From Roseovarius gahaiensis (GTDB lineage: Bacteria > Pseudomonadota > Alphaproteobacteria > Rhodobacterales > Rhodobacteraceae): a DNA stretch of 64,000 nucleotides. Both the position numbers and the translations under genes were made by a program. The stretch lies in contig NZ_JAAORB010000003.1 in assembly GCF_011601345.1 (NCBI RefSeq), forward strand, positions 1 through 64,000, written 5' to 3'. Below, in pieces: positions 53,840-63,032 of the stretch. Numbering within the stretch: the stretch's first letter is position 1; each line of letters opens with the position of its first letter. Below the pieces are notes generated by a model. The model saw only the letters and a list, made by a program, of their open reading frames with translations. It had not been told where the DNA came from and did no database searches.

Positions 53840-54418
53840 ATGCAGTCTTTTGACGAATTTGATTGGTCACGCGGTACCGAGGATGACCATCTTGCCATGG
53901 CACGCCGGGCAAATGACGACCAATTGCGCCAATTGGCGCGCAGCTATGATTGGGGCATGTATCCGGTGTCGGTGCTAGGGTGGGTCATGGCGCAGACCTC
54001 GGTTGATCTGGGCACCGCGCTGACCGTTTTTCTGAACGGCGAGCCGGAAAGGTTCAACTACATTCCCAAGCATCACGTTCCCCAAGACTACCGTGATATT
54101 GCCCGGATGCTGGACAATATCTGTCTGCGGGTGAACAGCGGCTTTTACCTTGCCCATCCGGAACGCGATGTTTCAAGCCGAAAGCGTTTGGCTGATTGGG
54201 TGACCTACCAGAAAGCCGATCAAGCCGAAGGACGGCAGGGCCGCTATACGTTCAACGAAGACATACTGACGACGTTGCTCAACGATGCGCTGCGTCTGGA
54301 CCCCAGTTCGGAAACGGCGGTGTATAGCCCGCGGCCCAGCCTGTTGCGTGATTTGTTCAGCCCGGTGCTGGAATTGGGCGTCTCGCGGCGTCTGTTGCGG
54401 TTCAAGCCACGCGATTGA
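53840..54418 (+). CDS. Hypothetical protein of about 192 residues
   Basis: This 192-residue soluble protein starts MQSFDEFDWSRGTEDDHLAMARRANDDQLRQLARSYDWGMYPVSVLGWVMAQTSVDLGTALTVFLNGEPERFNYIPKHHVP. The second half is helical and charged. I do not recognise a family; the start of the protein resembles scaffolding or DUF4274-like layouts only superficially. GGCGGAG is 5 nt before ATG 53840. It is divergent from the secreted protein gene. Confidence 0.72.
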   Translation: MQSFDEFDWSRGTEDDHLAMARRANDDQLRQLARSYDWGMYPVSVLGWVMAQTSVDLGTALTVFLNGEPERFNYIPKHHVPQDYRDIARMLDNICLRVNSGFYLAHPERDVSSRKRLADWVTYQKADQAEGRQGRYTFNEDILTTLLNDALRLDPSSETAVYSPRPSLLRDLFSPVLELGVSRRLLRFKPRD

Positions 54419-54543
54419 GCTTTGCCGCAAAGCCGGGTGCAGACCGAGAGCTGTGCAAGGCTAGGGGCCCGACCCTTTGGCGGCTTTTCCTTTCAAGTTG
54501 CCCGGTGTAAGGCTTTGCCCTGCACAAAACGAAAGGCCCGGCC

Positions 54544-55368
54544 ATGCCCGATACGATGTTATTGCTCCAAATGCTGCTGCTGTTGATCGTGATTGGCGGT
54601 TTTGCCGGTGTTCTGGCAGGCCTGTTGGGTGTGGGTGGCGGTATCGTTTTGGTGCCTGCCTTCTTTTATGCCTTTCAAACGCTTGGCTATGACGGCCCGC
54701 AGCTTATGCAAATCTGTCTGGCAACATCCCTTGCAACGATCATCGTAACGTCGGTCCGGTCAGTGCTGAGCCATAACAAGAAAGGCGCGGTTGATTGGCC
54801 GGTTTTGCGAACATGGGCGCCGGGCATTGCCATCGGGGCTGTGCTGGGGGTTCTGGTGGCCGCCAGCCTGCGGTCGACCACCTTGCAGGGCGTGTTTGGC
54901 GGCCTTGGCGTGATCATCGGCGCGTATCTTGGGCTTGGCCGCGCGCATTGGCGGCTGGGCCCCGAGATGCCGCGCGGCCTGATCCGGGCCACGCTGTCGC
55001 CGATTGTCGGGTTTTTGTCGGTGCTGATGGGCATTGGTGGCGGCAGTTTTGGCGTGCCGTTGATGAGCCTTTATGGCGTGCCCATTCACCGCGCCGTGGC
55101 CACGGCCGCGGGCTTTGGCGTGACCATCGCGGTGCCCTCGGTCATCGGGTTTCTGTTTCTTGAGATTGCCCCGGCCAACCGCCCGCCGCTGACAATCGGT
55201 GCCGTGAATCTGGTGGCCTTCGGCATCGTCATCACGATGACGATGATCACCGCGCCTTGGGGTGTCAAACTTGCCCATGCGATGGATCCCAAACCGCTGA
55301 AACGGATATTTGCGGTGTTCCTGACGCTGGTGGCGCTGAACATGCTGCGCAAGGCGCTGGGATGGTAG
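54544..55368 (+). CDS. TauE/SafE-family sulfite or anion exporter
   Basis: This 274-residue polytopic protein of about 8 helices has the TauE/SafE N-repeat (LIVIGGFAGVLAGLLGVGGGIVLVPAFFY, with the GLLGVGGG motif) and the second repeat (LSVLMGIGGGSFGVPLMSLYGVPIHRAVATAAGFGVTIAVPSVIGF). The family exports sulfite, sulfonates or related anions. Its stop overlaps the next ATG (ATGGTAG), so the pair is translationally coupled. Confidence 0.9.
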   Translation: MPDTMLLLQMLLLLIVIGGFAGVLAGLLGVGGGIVLVPAFFYAFQTLGYDGPQLMQICLATSLATIIVTSVRSVLSHNKKGAVDWPVLRTWAPGIAIGAVLGVLVAASLRSTTLQGVFGGLGVIIGAYLGLGRAHWRLGPEMPRGLIRATLSPIVGFLSVLMGIGGGSFGVPLMSLYGVPIHRAVATAAGFGVTIAVPSVIGFLFLEIAPANRPPLTIGAVNLVAFGIVITMTMITAPWGVKLAHAMDPKPLKRIFAVFLTLVALNMLRKALGW

Positions 55369-56150
55369 AGGCGCTGCTGCGCCAAGGCTGGGCGCAGTTC
55401 GCGCCCGAGGAAAGCGTCGCCCGGTGGGCGCAGGCCGCACAGGATGTTGCCGTCGAGCGCGTGGCCGACCCCGACGAGCGGGCCAAATGGTTGCAATGCG
55501 AAGGCACATGGTTTGTGGGCGTCGACAGTTTGCCCAACAGCAGCGATGGCGCGGTCGGCGCGTCTGGTCCGCTGACCGGGCAGGCGATCGAGGCCGCGCA
55601 GGGCCTTTACGGGGTGTTGCCTCTGCATCGCGGGCAGGTGTCGGTGACTTATCCGGGCTACCCGCGTCCGCGCGATGGCGAAAGTGACGCGGCGTTTCGC
55701 TATCGCCGCAACCGGGATGCGGCGCATGTCGATGGCCTGCTGCCGACCGGGCCCAAACGGCAGCGTATGCTGAAAGAGCGCCACGCCTATATTCTGGGCC
55801 TGCCGCTGACCGACTGCGCGGCAGGGGCCAGCCCCTTTGTGGTGTGGGAGGGCAGCCACCACATCATGCGCGACATGTTCACCAAGGCATTAGCCCACCT
55901 GCCGCAAGCGGAATGGGCCGATGTCGATCTGACAGAAGCCTATCACGCCGCGCGACGCACGGTGTTTGACAGCTGTAAACGGGTTGAGATTGCCGCAAAA
56001 CCCGGCGCGGCCTATCTGGTGCATCGCTTTGCGCTGCATGGCGTGGCCCCTTGGGCCGATGGCGCGCGCGCCCCGGCGGATGGCCGGATGATTGCCTATT
56101 TCCGGCCCGAATTCGCAGGCGGCACACGGGACTGGCTGGATTTGCCTTAG
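55362..56150 (+). CDS. Phytanoyl-CoA dioxygenase-like protein
   Basis: This 262-residue protein has likely non-heme iron ligands: RNRDAAHVDGLLPTG (HxD) and the distal His in YLVHRFALHGVAPW, with a candidate 2-oxoglutarate Arg in DGRMIAYFRPE. This matches the double-stranded beta-helix of PhyH-type oxygenases. ATG 55362 lies inside the end of the TauE gene. The substrate is unknown; the family match is moderate because the usual spacing between ligands could not be verified. Confidence 0.7.
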   Translation: MVEALLRQGWAQFAPEESVARWAQAAQDVAVERVADPDERAKWLQCEGTWFVGVDSLPNSSDGAVGASGPLTGQAIEAAQGLYGVLPLHRGQVSVTYPGYPRPRDGESDAAFRYRRNRDAAHVDGLLPTGPKRQRMLKERHAYILGLPLTDCAAGASPFVVWEGSHHIMRDMFTKALAHLPQAEWADVDLTEAYHAARRTVFDSCKRVEIAAKPGAAYLVHRFALHGVAPWADGARAPADGRMIAYFRPEFAGGTRDWLDLP

Positions 56151-56167
56151 GCGCGGCGCGCTGTGGT

Positions 56168-56410
56168 TTATTCGCTGTCCCGCGCCAGACGCGCCGCCCG
56201 CCCGCCGCGCCGTTTCGCCAGCATCGGCGCACGGTCGGGCAGGGCCGTCATCACTTCGCGGCGTTCTTCGTGGCTCATTTTTGACCAGCGGGCGATTTCA
56301 TCCATACTGCGGTAGCAACCGGTGCATATCCGCGCCTCGGGGTGAACCACGCAGATCCGCACGCAGGGGCTTTCGATCTCGTTTCTGGTCCAGACGGTGT
56401 TGTCGTTCAC
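56168..56410 (-). CDS. DUF1289-family small protein
   Basis: This 80-residue protein has the DUF1289 signature SPCVRICVVHPEARICTGCYRSMDEIARWSKMSHEERREVM, four cysteines that could bind a metal or Fe-S cluster. The ATG at 56410 overlaps the ruvX stop by 4 bp. The function is not known; position in the ruvX-ccmI unit is conserved-looking. Confidence 0.87.
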   Translation of the reverse strand: MNDNTVWTRNEIESPCVRICVVHPEARICTGCYRSMDEIARWSKMSHEERREVMTALPDRAPMLAKRRGGRAARLARDSE

Positions 56411-56883
56411 GAAGATCCCCTTATGTGTCGCAGCCGGTCCAATATACCCTGCAGGATATAAGACGCGGCGATGTTGTCGATAACCTCGGCGCGACGTTTT
56501 CGTGACGCATCCGCCTCAAGCAGCGCGCGTTCGGCGGCGACGGTCGATAGCCGCTCATCCCAAAAGGTGATCGGCAGATCAGTCAGCCGGGAAAGATTGC
56601 GGGCAAAGGCGCGGGTCGATTGGCATCTTGGGCCTTCGCTGCCATCCATGTTGCGCGGCAGGCCCAGAACGATGCCGCCGGCCTCGCGCCTAACGGCAAT
56701 CTCTAGCAGCTGCGCCGCATCAAGGCCGAACTTGCGCCGCTTGATGGTTTCAAACGGGCTGGCCACCGACAGCAACCGGTCCGACAGCGCGACACCGATG
56801 GTTTTGGTTCCCAGATCCAGCCCCATGATGGGACGGCCGGGGGGCAGTGCGGTGACAAAATCTGCGATATCCTCGCAGATCAT
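56407..56883 (-). CDS. ruvX: Holliday junction resolvase-like RuvX (YqgF)
   Basis: This 158-residue RNase H-like nuclease has PIMGLDLGTKTIGVALSD (the DxGxKxIG catalytic region), VLGLPRNMDGSEGPRC, LPITFWDERLSTVAAERALLEADASRKRRAEVIDNIAASYILQGIL (DERLST and the D-x-IAA motif). It acts in 16S rRNA 5' maturation and DNA repair. ATG 56883 lies 4 bp inside the ccmI end. Confidence 0.93.
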   Translation of the reverse strand: MICEDIADFVTALPPGRPIMGLDLGTKTIGVALSDRLLSVASPFETIKRRKFGLDAAQLLEIAVRREAGGIVLGLPRNMDGSEGPRCQSTRAFARNLSRLTDLPITFWDERLSTVAAERALLEADASRKRRAEVIDNIAASYILQGILDRLRHIRGSS

Positions 56884-58136
56884 TCTGCCACGCCAGCCGC
56901 GCGGGCCGCCGCGCGCACCTGATCCAAGGCCTCGGGCTGTTCGGCGAACACGCCCTGAGCTTCGGCCCATATGTTGGCGGCTTGTTCTGTGTTCCCCAGA
57001 ACCCCAAGCGCGCGGATCAACTGTGACCATTCGGCAGATGTGCCGCCTTCGGTCGCCAGACGTTTTGACAGGCCTTGAACCATGCCTTGGATCATCTGCT
57101 GGCGGTCCTCTTCTGACATATCTCCAGCGGCGTCGATATCGGCAGTGGACGGCCCGGCAACGGGCGGGGTTTGCGCGGGTGCATCCGTTTGCGGCATCTC
57201 GGGCAGTTCGTAATCGGTCACCCCGGCGCGCCATGCCAATTCCTCAATCCGCGCGCGGATCGGCGCGACCCACGGCGCGTCAGGGCTGCTTTCGCGCAAC
57301 AGGGTGTCCCATGTGCGGAAGGCGGCATCGGGGCGGTCAACGTCCATTAGATAGATACCCATGTAGAAGCGGGCGATTGCGTTGCGTGGATCACGTTCCA
57401 AGGCGGCGCGCAGGGCCTCTTCGGCATCTTTGCTGACATAGCCGCCCGCCGCTCTGACCTTAAGTTCGGCCAGATAGGCGTAATCGGAGGCCGGGGCCGC
57501 ATCGCCCTTGATGTCGATGATCTTTTGCTGCGCCTCATACGCGGCGGCGTTATTGCCAAGCGCGGATTCGTTGCGGACCAAAAGCGTCAAGCCGCGCAAA
57601 TCGCCAGGCCGGTCTTTGACGGTTTGGCGCAGCTGCTCCATCAGGCGCATGAAATCTTCGCTGGTGTCGGGGCTGATATCGGCGGCAGGCATCTGCGCCT
57701 CGGCCTCGGCCTGTGTCAGTCGGCTGGCGCGCTCGGCGTCAGATGCGGCCATCCGTGCCTTGAGCGGCAAATCGCCCATGCCCGGCGCACCAAGTTGCGT
57801 GTAAAGCCCAAAAGCGCCGCCAATCATCACAAGTGCCAGCGCGAACGCGATGAAAGCGCCACTACGGTTGGGCTTGCCTGCGGTATCTTCTTCTTGCTTC
57901 AGTTGCGCATCGGCGGCCAGAACCCGGCGCGAAATTTCGGCGCGGGTGCGTTCGGCATCTTCCGGCCCGACCACACCGCGCGCCAGATCGCGGTCAACCT
58001 CTTTTAATTGATCGCGATAGACTTGCAGGTCATAGGCGGCCGGGGGCTTGTCGCCGACACGCCCGCGCAGCAGGGCAAGGCCGATAATTCCGCTGACAAG
58101 CAATGCCAACACGCCGGTGATGATCCAGAACAGCAT
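56880..58136 (-). CDS. ccmI: Cytochrome c biogenesis protein CcmI
   Basis: This 418-residue protein has an N-terminal membrane helix (FWIITGVLALLVSGIIGLALL), then YDLQVYRDQLKEVDRDLARGVVGPEDAERTRAEISRRVL. A second helix follows near residue 92-112 (GAFIAFALALVMIGGAFGLYT). The rest is a periplasmic TPR domain (FMRLMEQLRQTVKDRPGDLRGLTLLVRNESALGNNAAAYEAQQK). CcmI chaperones apocytochrome c to the heme ligase CcmFH. It is the first gene of ccmI-ruvX-DUF1289. Confidence 0.92.
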   Translation of the reverse strand: MLFWIITGVLALLVSGIIGLALLRGRVGDKPPAAYDLQVYRDQLKEVDRDLARGVVGPEDAERTRAEISRRVLAADAQLKQEEDTAGKPNRSGAFIAFALALVMIGGAFGLYTQLGAPGMGDLPLKARMAASDAERASRLTQAEAEAQMPAADISPDTSEDFMRLMEQLRQTVKDRPGDLRGLTLLVRNESALGNNAAAYEAQQKIIDIKGDAAPASDYAYLAELKVRAAGGYVSKDAEEALRAALERDPRNAIARFYMGIYLMDVDRPDAAFRTWDTLLRESSPDAPWVAPIRARIEELAWRAGVTDYELPEMPQTDAPAQTPPVAGPSTADIDAAGDMSEEDRQQMIQGMVQGLSKRLATEGGTSAEWSQLIRALGVLGNTEQAANIWAEAQGVFAEQPEALDQVRAAARAAGVAE

Positions 58137-58361
58137 GATCTCTCCTTAAATCCGTGCTTCCATGTAGCCATCGCGCGCGGCAGAAAAAAGAGGCAAAGGA
58201 GCGCAGGGGTGCGGTTTGGGCCGCAGACCTGACACAAGTTGGCGTCATGTCGCATATTGCGCCCTTTATGCCGCGCCGGGTATCCTTTGATTTTGCAAGC
58301 TGTCGCATTACGCTGGCATGGCAGTTTGACTGCGATTCCAACCTTGGTCGAAAGAGCGCGC

Positions 58362-59606
58362 ATGAAACGTTACTCCGCCTTTGCTGTCGCCCGCGAAGCC
58401 CTGCGCAACCATATGGGCTGGGAGCGGGCCTGGGCCTCGCCCGAGCCGAAAAAGAAATATGATGTGATCATCATCGGGGCCGGGGGGCATGGTCTGGCCA
58501 CCGCTTATTACCTTGGCAAGAATTTCGGCATTACCAATGTCGCCGTTCTGGAAAAGGGCTGGTTGGGGGGCGGCAATACCGGCCGCAACACCACGATCAT
58601 CCGCTCGAATTACCTGCAGGATCCGTCCGCGGCGATGTATGAAAAATCGCGCAGCCTGTATGAAACGCTGAGCCAAGATCTGAATTATAACATCATGTAT
58701 AGCCCGCGTGGCGTGATCATGCTGGCTCAGACCGAGCACGAGGTGCGCGGCTACAAACGCACGGCCCATGCCAACGCGCTGCAAGGTGTCACGACCGAGT
58801 TCATCTCGCCGCAGCGGGTCAAGGAAATCGTGCCGATCATCAATCTGGACGGACCCCGCTACCCGGTGTTGGGCGGGCTTTGGCAAGCGCGGGCCGGCAC
58901 CGCGCGGCATGATGCGGTGGCGTGGGGCTTTGCGCGGGCCTGTTCGGCCATGGGCATGGATATCATCCAGAAATGCGAAGTGACCGGCATTTCCCGCGAG
59001 GGCGGCCGCGTCACCGGCGTGAGCACGAATCGTGGTGACATCGCCTGTGACAAGCTGGGCATCGTCGTGGCGGGCCATTCGGGGCATCTGGCCGATATGG
59101 CAGGATTCCGTCTGCCGATCGAGTCGGTGTCGTTGCAAGCACTGGTGTCAGAGCCGATCAAGCCCTGCATGGATTGCGTCGTCATGGCCAACACCGTGCA
59201 CGGCTACATGAGCCAGTCTGACAAAGGCGAAATGGTGATCGGCGGTGGCACCGACGGGTATAACAACTACACGCAGCGCGGCGCTTTCCACCACATCGAA
59301 GAAACCGTGCGCGCGCTTGTCGAAACCTTCCCGATGATCAGCCGCCTGAAGATGCTGCGCCAGTGGGGCGGGATCGTGGATGTCACCGGCGACCGCTCGC
59401 CGATCCTGTCGAAAACCCCGGTCGAGGGGGTGTTCATCAACTGCGGTTGGGGCACCGGCGGGTTCAAGGCGACCCCGGGCAGTGGTTGGGGCTTTGCCGA
59501 GTTGATGGCCAAGGGCCATTCGCCTTTGTGCAACGAATTCGGGCTGAACCGTTTCAAAGAAGGCCGGTTCATTGATGAATCGGTGGCTGCGGGGGTGGCG
59601 CATTGA
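58362..59606 (+). CDS. soxB: Heterotetrameric sarcosine oxidase subunit beta (or NMG dehydrogenase MgdA)
   Basis: This 414-residue flavoprotein reads VIIIGAGGHGLATAYYLG (FAD), GGGNTGRNTTIIRSNYL, and ARHDAVAWGFARAC, where His183 is the likely covalent-FMN residue. WGGIVDVTGDRSPILSKTPVEG and NCGWGTGGFKATPGSG complete the DAO fold. Heterotetrameric sarcosine oxidase demethylates sarcosine to glycine and methylene-THF/formaldehyde; the homologous MgdA acts on N-methylglutamate. With mgsABC in this window but no adjacent mgdABCD, either is possible. Confidence 0.82.
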   Translation: MKRYSAFAVAREALRNHMGWERAWASPEPKKKYDVIIIGAGGHGLATAYYLGKNFGITNVAVLEKGWLGGGNTGRNTTIIRSNYLQDPSAAMYEKSRSLYETLSQDLNYNIMYSPRGVIMLAQTEHEVRGYKRTAHANALQGVTTEFISPQRVKEIVPIINLDGPRYPVLGGLWQARAGTARHDAVAWGFARACSAMGMDIIQKCEVTGISREGGRVTGVSTNRGDIACDKLGIVVAGHSGHLADMAGFRLPIESVSLQALVSEPIKPCMDCVVMANTVHGYMSQSDKGEMVIGGGTDGYNNYTQRGAFHHIEETVRALVETFPMISRLKMLRQWGGIVDVTGDRSPILSKTPVEGVFINCGWGTGGFKATPGSGWGFAELMAKGHSPLCNEFGLNRFKEGRFIDESVAAGVAH

Positions 59607-59691
59607 TGACCGCGTTGCAAACGACTTTCTGCCAAACGTTGCGCCTGTGCGCGGCCAAACGCTTTGACATCCAGATCACCGGAGGCACGAC

Positions 59692-60021
59692 ATGCTGATC
59701 CTGACCTGCCCCTGCTGCGGCGTGACCGCGGAAGAAACCGAATTCCACGGCGGCGGCGAGGCGCACGTCACGCGCTTTGGCCCCGGCTCGTCCGAGGATG
59801 ACTTTCACGGCTACCTGTTTGAAAAGGTGAACCCCAAGGGGGTGCATTTCGAACGCTGGCGGCACAACAATGGCTGCGGCAAGTGGTTTCATGCCGCGCG
59901 CTGCACGGTCACGCTTGAGGTGTTCGGCACCTACAGCGCCCAGACCACCGAGCCCCCGCAAGACATCAAGGACAAGATCTCGGCCAAGCGGCCGGGCTGG
60001 AGCTGGAGAGAGTTCGCATGA
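59692..60021 (+). CDS. soxD: Sarcosine oxidase subunit delta (zinc protein)
   Basis: This 109-residue delta subunit has a Cys-rich zinc site: LTCPCCGVTAEE, then WRHNNGCGKWFHAARC. The rest is as in SoxD of heterotetrameric sarcosine oxidases (RFGPGSSEDDFHGYLFEKVNPKGVHFERW). It lies between soxB and soxA (85 nt after soxB, 4-bp overlap with soxA). It bridges the large subunits. Confidence 0.9.
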   Translation: MLILTCPCCGVTAEETEFHGGGEAHVTRFGPGSSEDDFHGYLFEKVNPKGVHFERWRHNNGCGKWFHAARCTVTLEVFGTYSAQTTEPPQDIKDKISAKRPGWSWREFA

Positions 60022-63000
60022 GCACACGTCTGGCCAATGGCGGCCGTCTACTGAACAAGGGGCGGGCGCTGGAATTTACCTTCAACGGCAAACGCATGAC
60101 CGGGGTCGAAGGCGATACGCTGGCCTCGGCGCTGCTGGCGAACGATCAGATGATGGTGGGCCGGTCGTTCAAATATCACCGCCCGCGCGGGATTGTTGCT
60201 TCGGGCGGCGAAGAACCCAATGCGCTTGTCGGGCTTGGCGAAAACGGCAAATTTGAACCCAACCAGCGTGTCACCACGACCGAGCTGTTCGATGGGCTGA
60301 CCTGTGCCAGCCAAAACCATTGGCCCAGCCTTGAGTTTGACGTCGGTGCGATCAACTCGAAACTTTCGCGGTTTTTGCCGGCGGGTTTTTACTACAAGAT
60401 GTTCATTCATCCGCGCCCCCTGTGGAAGCACGTATACGAGCCGTTCATTCGCCAATCGGCGGGTTTGGGCAAAGCCCCGCGCGACCGTGACGAAGACAGC
60501 TATGAGCATTTCTATGCCTTCTACGACGTGGTCGTTGTTGGCGGCGGTGTTGCCGGCTTGCAGGCCGCAAAGGCCGCAGGCCAAGCCGGGGCCAAGGTGC
60601 TGGTGATGGAACAGACCCCCCATTGGGGCGGGCGCGCGCCGGTAGATGGCGGCGAGGTTGACGGCCTGTCTGTGGATCGGTTCGTGGAACAGAGTGTTTC
60701 TGAATTGCACGCAATGGAGAACGTCACGCTGCGCACCCGGATGATGGGCGCGGCAGTGTACGACCACGGCTATGTCATGGGCTACGAACGGGTCAATGAT
60801 CATCAGCCCGACGCCAAAGGCCCGCGGCACCGCCTGTGGCGGATTCGCGCCGGGCAGATCGTCACGGCAACCGGTGCCATTGAACGCCCGCTCAGCTTTG
60901 CCGGGAATGATATTCCGGGGGTCATGCTGGCCTCGGCGGTGCGCGACTATGCGGTGGATTACGGTGTGTCCGTGGGTGATCGCACTGTGGTTGTCACCAA
61001 TAACGACGATGCCTATCGCACGGCCATCACCCTTAAAAATCTGGGGCTTGAGGTTCCGGTGATTGTCGATGCGCGCCCAAGCGGCGGTGGCCCGCTGGCC
61101 GGTGAAGCGGTGGCGCTTGGCATTCGGGTAGAAAACGGCAAGGGCATCGCCAAGGTCAAAGGCGGCAAGCGCGTCGAAGGTGTTGAGATTTGCACCCAAG
61201 CCGGCGAAGGGGCCGCGCTTGAGACCATCAAATGCGAAGCGGTTGCCATGTCGGGTGGCTGGTCGCCGGTCGTGCACCTGTGGTCGCATTGCGGTGGTAA
61301 ACTGCTGTGGGATGACGAAAACGTCATGTTCCGCCCCGATGGGGACAAAGCCCCGACCGGAGCCGAGGGTGAGCGGTTCGTGATCCCGGCAGGCTCGGCT
61401 GATGGCTGTCTGGATTTGGCATCCGTTTTGGACAACGCCGATGCGGCGGGCAAGGCGGCGGCGCAGGCCACGGGGCACACACCGGGCAAGGGCGCAGCCC
61501 CGCAGGCGCAGCCGGAAACGATGACGCCGATTCAAGCGGTTTGGATGATGCCGCAGGGCGCAAGCTATAAGCTGCGCATGAAGGCGTGGCTGGATTATCA
61601 AAACGACGTCAAGGTGTCGGATATCCAGCTGGCGGCGCGCGAAGGGTTTGAATCGGTTGAACACGCCAAGCGTTATACGACCCTTGGTATGGCAACGGAT
61701 CAGGGCAAGCTTAGCAATATCAACGGCTTGGCCATTCTGTCAGACGCGCTGAGCCAAGGCATTCCGCAAACCGGCACCACCACGTTCCGTCCGCCTTATA
61801 CGCCGATTTCCATGTCGTCGATCGCGGGTGAGGCGCGCAACGAGACGTTCCAGCCGATCCGCAAGACGCCGATGCATTCTTGGCACGAAGCGAACGGCGC
61901 CCATTGGGAGCCGGTGGGCGCATGGCGCAGGCCGTACTGCTTCCAAAAGCCGGGTGAATCGGTGCACGACGCGGTTAATCGCGAGATCAAGCAAACCCGC
62001 GACAGCCTTGGCCTGCTGGATGCCTCGACCCTTGGCAAGATCATCGTCAAAGGGCCGGATGCCGGTAAATTCATGGACATGCTCTATACCAATATGATGT
62101 CCACGCTAAAGCCCGGCCGCTGCCGCTATGGCCTGATGTGCAACGAGAACGGATTCCTGATGGATGACGGCGTGGTTGCCCGTCTGGATGAGGACACGTT
62201 CCTGTGCCACACCACAACCGGCGGGGCCGACAATATTCACGGCCACATGGAAGAATGGCTGCAGACCGAATGGTGGGATTGGAAGGTTTACACCGCCAAC
62301 GTGACCGAGCAATTCGCGCAGGTCGGCGTGGTTGGCCCGAAATCCCGCAAGGTTTTGCAAAAGCTGACCGATGATGACATCAGCAATGATGCGCTGACCT
62401 TCATGGGGTGGACGGAAATCACCCTGAAAGGCGGCCTTCCGGCCCGCGTGTTCCGCATTTCCTTTGCCGGTGAATTGTCGTTCGAACTGGCGGTTCCGGC
62501 CTCGCATGGTCGCGCGTTGTGGGACATGCTGATGCAGGCCGGGGCCGAATTTGGTGTGACACCCTATGGCACCGAGGCGATGCATGTCATGCGCGCCGAG
62601 AAGGGCTTTATCATGATCGGCGACGAAACCGACGGCACGGTCATTCCGCAAGATCTGGGGATGGACTGGGCGATTTCCAAAAAGAAAGAGGATTATCTTG
62701 GCAAACGCGCACAGCAGCGCAGCCATATGACCGATCCGACCCGCTGGAAACTTGTGGGGCTGGAAACGCTGGACGGCAGCACATTGCCGGATGGGGCCTA
62801 TGCCACGGCCGACGGCACCAATGCCAACGGTCAGCGCAATGTGCAGGGGCGGGTCACCTCGACCTACCATTCGCCGACATTGGGCCGGGGCATTGCCATG
62901 GGGCTGGTTCTGAACGGGCCGGACCGCATGGGCGATGTGCTGGACTTCCCCAAGGTGGATGGGACAGTGATCAAGGCCAAGATCGTTGACCCGGTCTTTT

Positions 63001-63032
63001 ATGACAAGAATGGGGAGAAGCAAAATGTCTGA
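60018..63032 (+). CDS. soxA: Sarcosine oxidase subunit alpha
   Basis: This 1004-residue alpha subunit has an N-terminal ferredoxin-like Fer2_4 domain (FTFNGKRMTGVEGDTLASALLAN; GRSFKYHRPRGIVASGGEEPN). The NAD+/FAD domain shows VVVGGGVAGLQAAKAAGQAGAKVLV and SFAGNDIPGVMLASAVRDYA. The C-terminal GcvT-like folate domain (from about 600) has RDSLGLLDASTLGKIIVKGPDAGKFMDML and FRISFAGELSFELAVP. It binds NAD+ and passes the methylene unit to tetrahydrofolate. Start codon overlaps soxD. Confidence 0.92.
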   Translation: MSTRLANGGRLLNKGRALEFTFNGKRMTGVEGDTLASALLANDQMMVGRSFKYHRPRGIVASGGEEPNALVGLGENGKFEPNQRVTTTELFDGLTCASQNHWPSLEFDVGAINSKLSRFLPAGFYYKMFIHPRPLWKHVYEPFIRQSAGLGKAPRDRDEDSYEHFYAFYDVVVVGGGVAGLQAAKAAGQAGAKVLVMEQTPHWGGRAPVDGGEVDGLSVDRFVEQSVSELHAMENVTLRTRMMGAAVYDHGYVMGYERVNDHQPDAKGPRHRLWRIRAGQIVTATGAIERPLSFAGNDIPGVMLASAVRDYAVDYGVSVGDRTVVVTNNDDAYRTAITLKNLGLEVPVIVDARPSGGGPLAGEAVALGIRVENGKGIAKVKGGKRVEGVEICTQAGEGAALETIKCEAVAMSGGWSPVVHLWSHCGGKLLWDDENVMFRPDGDKAPTGAEGERFVIPAGSADGCLDLASVLDNADAAGKAAAQATGHTPGKGAAPQAQPETMTPIQAVWMMPQGASYKLRMKAWLDYQNDVKVSDIQLAAREGFESVEHAKRYTTLGMATDQGKLSNINGLAILSDALSQGIPQTGTTTFRPPYTPISMSSIAGEARNETFQPIRKTPMHSWHEANGAHWEPVGAWRRPYCFQKPGESVHDAVNREIKQTRDSLGLLDASTLGKIIVKGPDAGKFMDMLYTNMMSTLKPGRCRYGLMCNENGFLMDDGVVARLDEDTFLCHTTTGGADNIHGHMEEWLQTEWWDWKVYTANVTEQFAQVGVVGPKSRKVLQKLTDDDISNDALTFMGWTEITLKGGLPARVFRISFAGELSFELAVPASHGRALWDMLMQAGAEFGVTPYGTEAMHVMRAEKGFIMIGDETDGTVIPQDLGMDWAISKKKEDYLGKRAQQRSHMTDPTRWKLVGLETLDGSTLPDGAYATADGTNANGQRNVQGRVTSTYHSPTLGRGIAMGLVLNGPDRMGDVLDFPKVDGTVIKAKIVDPVFYDKNGEKQNV

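Noticed and set aside
60048..61664. Long open frame on the minus strand opposite soxA (538 codons)
   Set aside because: It is an antisense shadow caused by high-GC codon bias in soxA; the product has no domain character.
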